From JBJXGE01 sp046154185 (lineage in GTDB: Bacteria; Planctomycetota; UBA8108; UBA1146; JAJFFE01), in contig JBJXGE010000009.1 in NCBI GenBank assembly GCA_046154185.1, forward strand, positions 1 to 64,000: DNA of 64,000 nt, in the 5' to 3' direction. Within the stretch, counting starts at the first letter, position 1, and the number at the start of each line of letters is the position of its first letter. The notes beneath the pieces were generated by a model. The model made no database searches, had not been told where the DNA came from, and was given only the letters and a program-made list of their open reading frames with translations. A program made the translations under genes and the position numbers. This document shows positions 63,237-64,000 of this stretch, in pieces.

Positions 63237-63312
63237 AGTGTTCTGTATGCCAAACGCGACGGCCCCGTCTCGAGTTCCAGCTAGTACGCGGTGCTAGCGA
63301 AAGAGGACGCGC

Positions 63313-63885
63313 ATGGAGACCTGGAAAGAATTTGATCAAAACCCGGTCACGCACTCCGCGGCGCACCATCTCGTAACGATCGAGGAGTTGTTGCAGCGCT
63401 ACGGTTACGCGCGAGTCTCGGACGTCGCGCGCGAGCTGCAAATCACACGCGGCAGCACATCGGTGACGCTCAAGGGGTTGAAACAGCGCGGACTCGTGAC
63501 GGAAGACGACCGCCGGTTCCTTCGACTTTCCGACGAAGGTCAGCGGATTGCCCGCGCCGTGCGAGCCAAGAAGCAAGTGCTCAAGACGCTCTTCATCGAT
63601 TTGCTGGGCGTCAACGACGAGCAGGCAGAAGTCGATACCTGCAAGATCGAGCATCTCATCAGCAACGCTACCGCGGTGCGCGCGAGCCGCTTTCTTTCGT
63701 TCTTGCAGTCCGGCTCGAGTGAAGTGAAGACTTTCTTGCGCGCGCTCCACAGTTTCAAGGGCTGGCGCGACAACGATCCGGCGCACTTTCCACAACCCGA
63801 GGTCGACGCGCTCAAGTTGCATGGTCCGGCCGAGTCGCTCTCGGCGCATCCTCCGACGAATCCGTCGAACGCTCGGAAAGGCTGA
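63313..63885 (+). CDS. DtxR-family metal-dependent transcriptional regulator
   Basis: A 190-residue protein. A winged helix-turn-helix occupies about residues 15-75 (HHLVTIEELLQRYGYARVSD, ARELQITRGSTSVTLKGLKQ, RGLVTEDDRRFLRLSDEGQR). The dimerisation and metal-binding region follows (FIDLLGVNDEQAEVDTCKIEH), with D-x-C-x-x-E-H resembling the primary-site Cys/His arrangement. It represses iron or manganese genes when the metal is bound. The C-terminus is longer than MntR and lacks an obvious SH3 domain. It faces feoAB and precedes a ferritin-like gene by seven bases, so it most likely acts as an iron regulator. Confidence 0.9.
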   Translation: METWKEFDQNPVTHSAAHHLVTIEELLQRYGYARVSDVARELQITRGSTSVTLKGLKQRGLVTEDDRRFLRLSDEGQRIARAVRAKKQVLKTLFIDLLGVNDEQAEVDTCKIEHLISNATAVRASRFLSFLQSGSSEVKTFLRALHSFKGWRDNDPAHFPQPEVDALKLHGPAESLSAHPPTNPSNARKG

Positions 63886-63892
63886 GTTTGCG

Positions 63893-64000
63893 ATGAGTCA
63901 CGAAGAGAACATGGCGCGCCTCAATGAGCTGTTGGCGGAAGAAATAGAAGCTGGCATCCGCTATTTGCATTTGAGCATGACCGTGAAGGGGCTCGACCGA
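63893..64000 (+). CDS. Ferritin-like/bacterioferritin-type protein (N-terminal fragment)
   Basis: ATG at 63893 opens a frame that runs past the window end; 36 residues are visible. MARLNELLAEEIEAGIRYLH is the first-helix pattern of bacterioferritin-like or Dps-like diiron proteins, with the diiron Glu in EEIEAGIRY. It lies seven bases after the DtxR-family gene, fitting iron storage or detoxification in the same operon. Family assignment is provisional because the remaining ligands are outside the window. Confidence 0.7.
   Translation, partial: MSHEENMARLNELLAEEIEAGIRYLHLSMTVKGLDR

Noticed and set aside
1..64000. Prophage, integrative element or biosynthetic gene cluster
   Set aside because: No integrase, transposase, phage structural gene or NRPS/PKS-type gene; gene content is chromosomal.

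Overview
The window is a GC-rich chromosomal segment, most likely from a member of the Planctomycetota or a close relative. Supporting signs are several secreted proteins ending in dockerin-like EF-hand pairs, an FHA-domain regulator and a double-FHA membrane protein with a Ser/Thr kinase nearby, a planctomycete-style haem lipoprotein ending in WIAAGALNN, a large pseudopilin operon, ECF-sigma regulation, and frequent GTG/TTG starts with strong Shine-Dalgarno (SD) sites. This placement is inferred from gene content only. No rRNA, transposase, phage gene or CRISPR array was found.

Layout. 0-10 kb: a secreted protein with 40-residue tandem repeats (cut by the window edge), housekeeping enzymes (pseudouridine synthase, DUF523/DUF1722 protein, orphan transhydrogenase alpha subunit), a VapBC-like toxin-antitoxin pair, a GT2-TPR protein, a zinc-motif protein, a long intergenic inverted repeat and a PBP4-type DacB. 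10-30 kb: one long plus-strand operon with a sigma-54 activator (FHA-GAF-AAA+-Fis), a double-FHA membrane protein, a PilM-PilN fusion, PilO- and PilP-like proteins, a TPR protein and five pseudopilins (G, H, K, J, I), including a 1950-residue GspK-like protein. This looks like the inner-membrane platform and pseudopilus of a type II secretion/type IV pilus machine; its secretin, ATPase and peptidase are not here.

30-35 kb: holA on the minus strand, then a clear cobalamin riboswitch heading a two-gene unit of secreted beta-propeller proteins with dockerin-like tails. This is the most interesting system in the window: a candidate surface corrinoid-binding system analogous to the Bacteroides BtuG propeller. 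35-48 kb: a HIT hydrolase, a large fusion protein containing a degenerate GH20 domain, a haem/PKD/propeller lipoprotein with a putative outer-membrane partner, and a YwqK-redoxin lipoprotein translationally coupled to a Ser/Thr kinase.

48-57 kb: tRNA-Arg(CCG) with a strong terminator, a class II aldolase, a 619-bp noncoding stretch with two copies of a structured RNA-like element (the first followed by a terminator) ahead of a HEAT-VWA protein, small membrane proteins, and an ECF sigma / putative anti-sigma / DUF3106-like operon. 57-64 kb: mnmH, an AsmA-like protein, and an iron locus with feoA, feoB and a FeoB-associated Cys-rich protein facing a DtxR-family regulator and the start of a ferritin-like gene.
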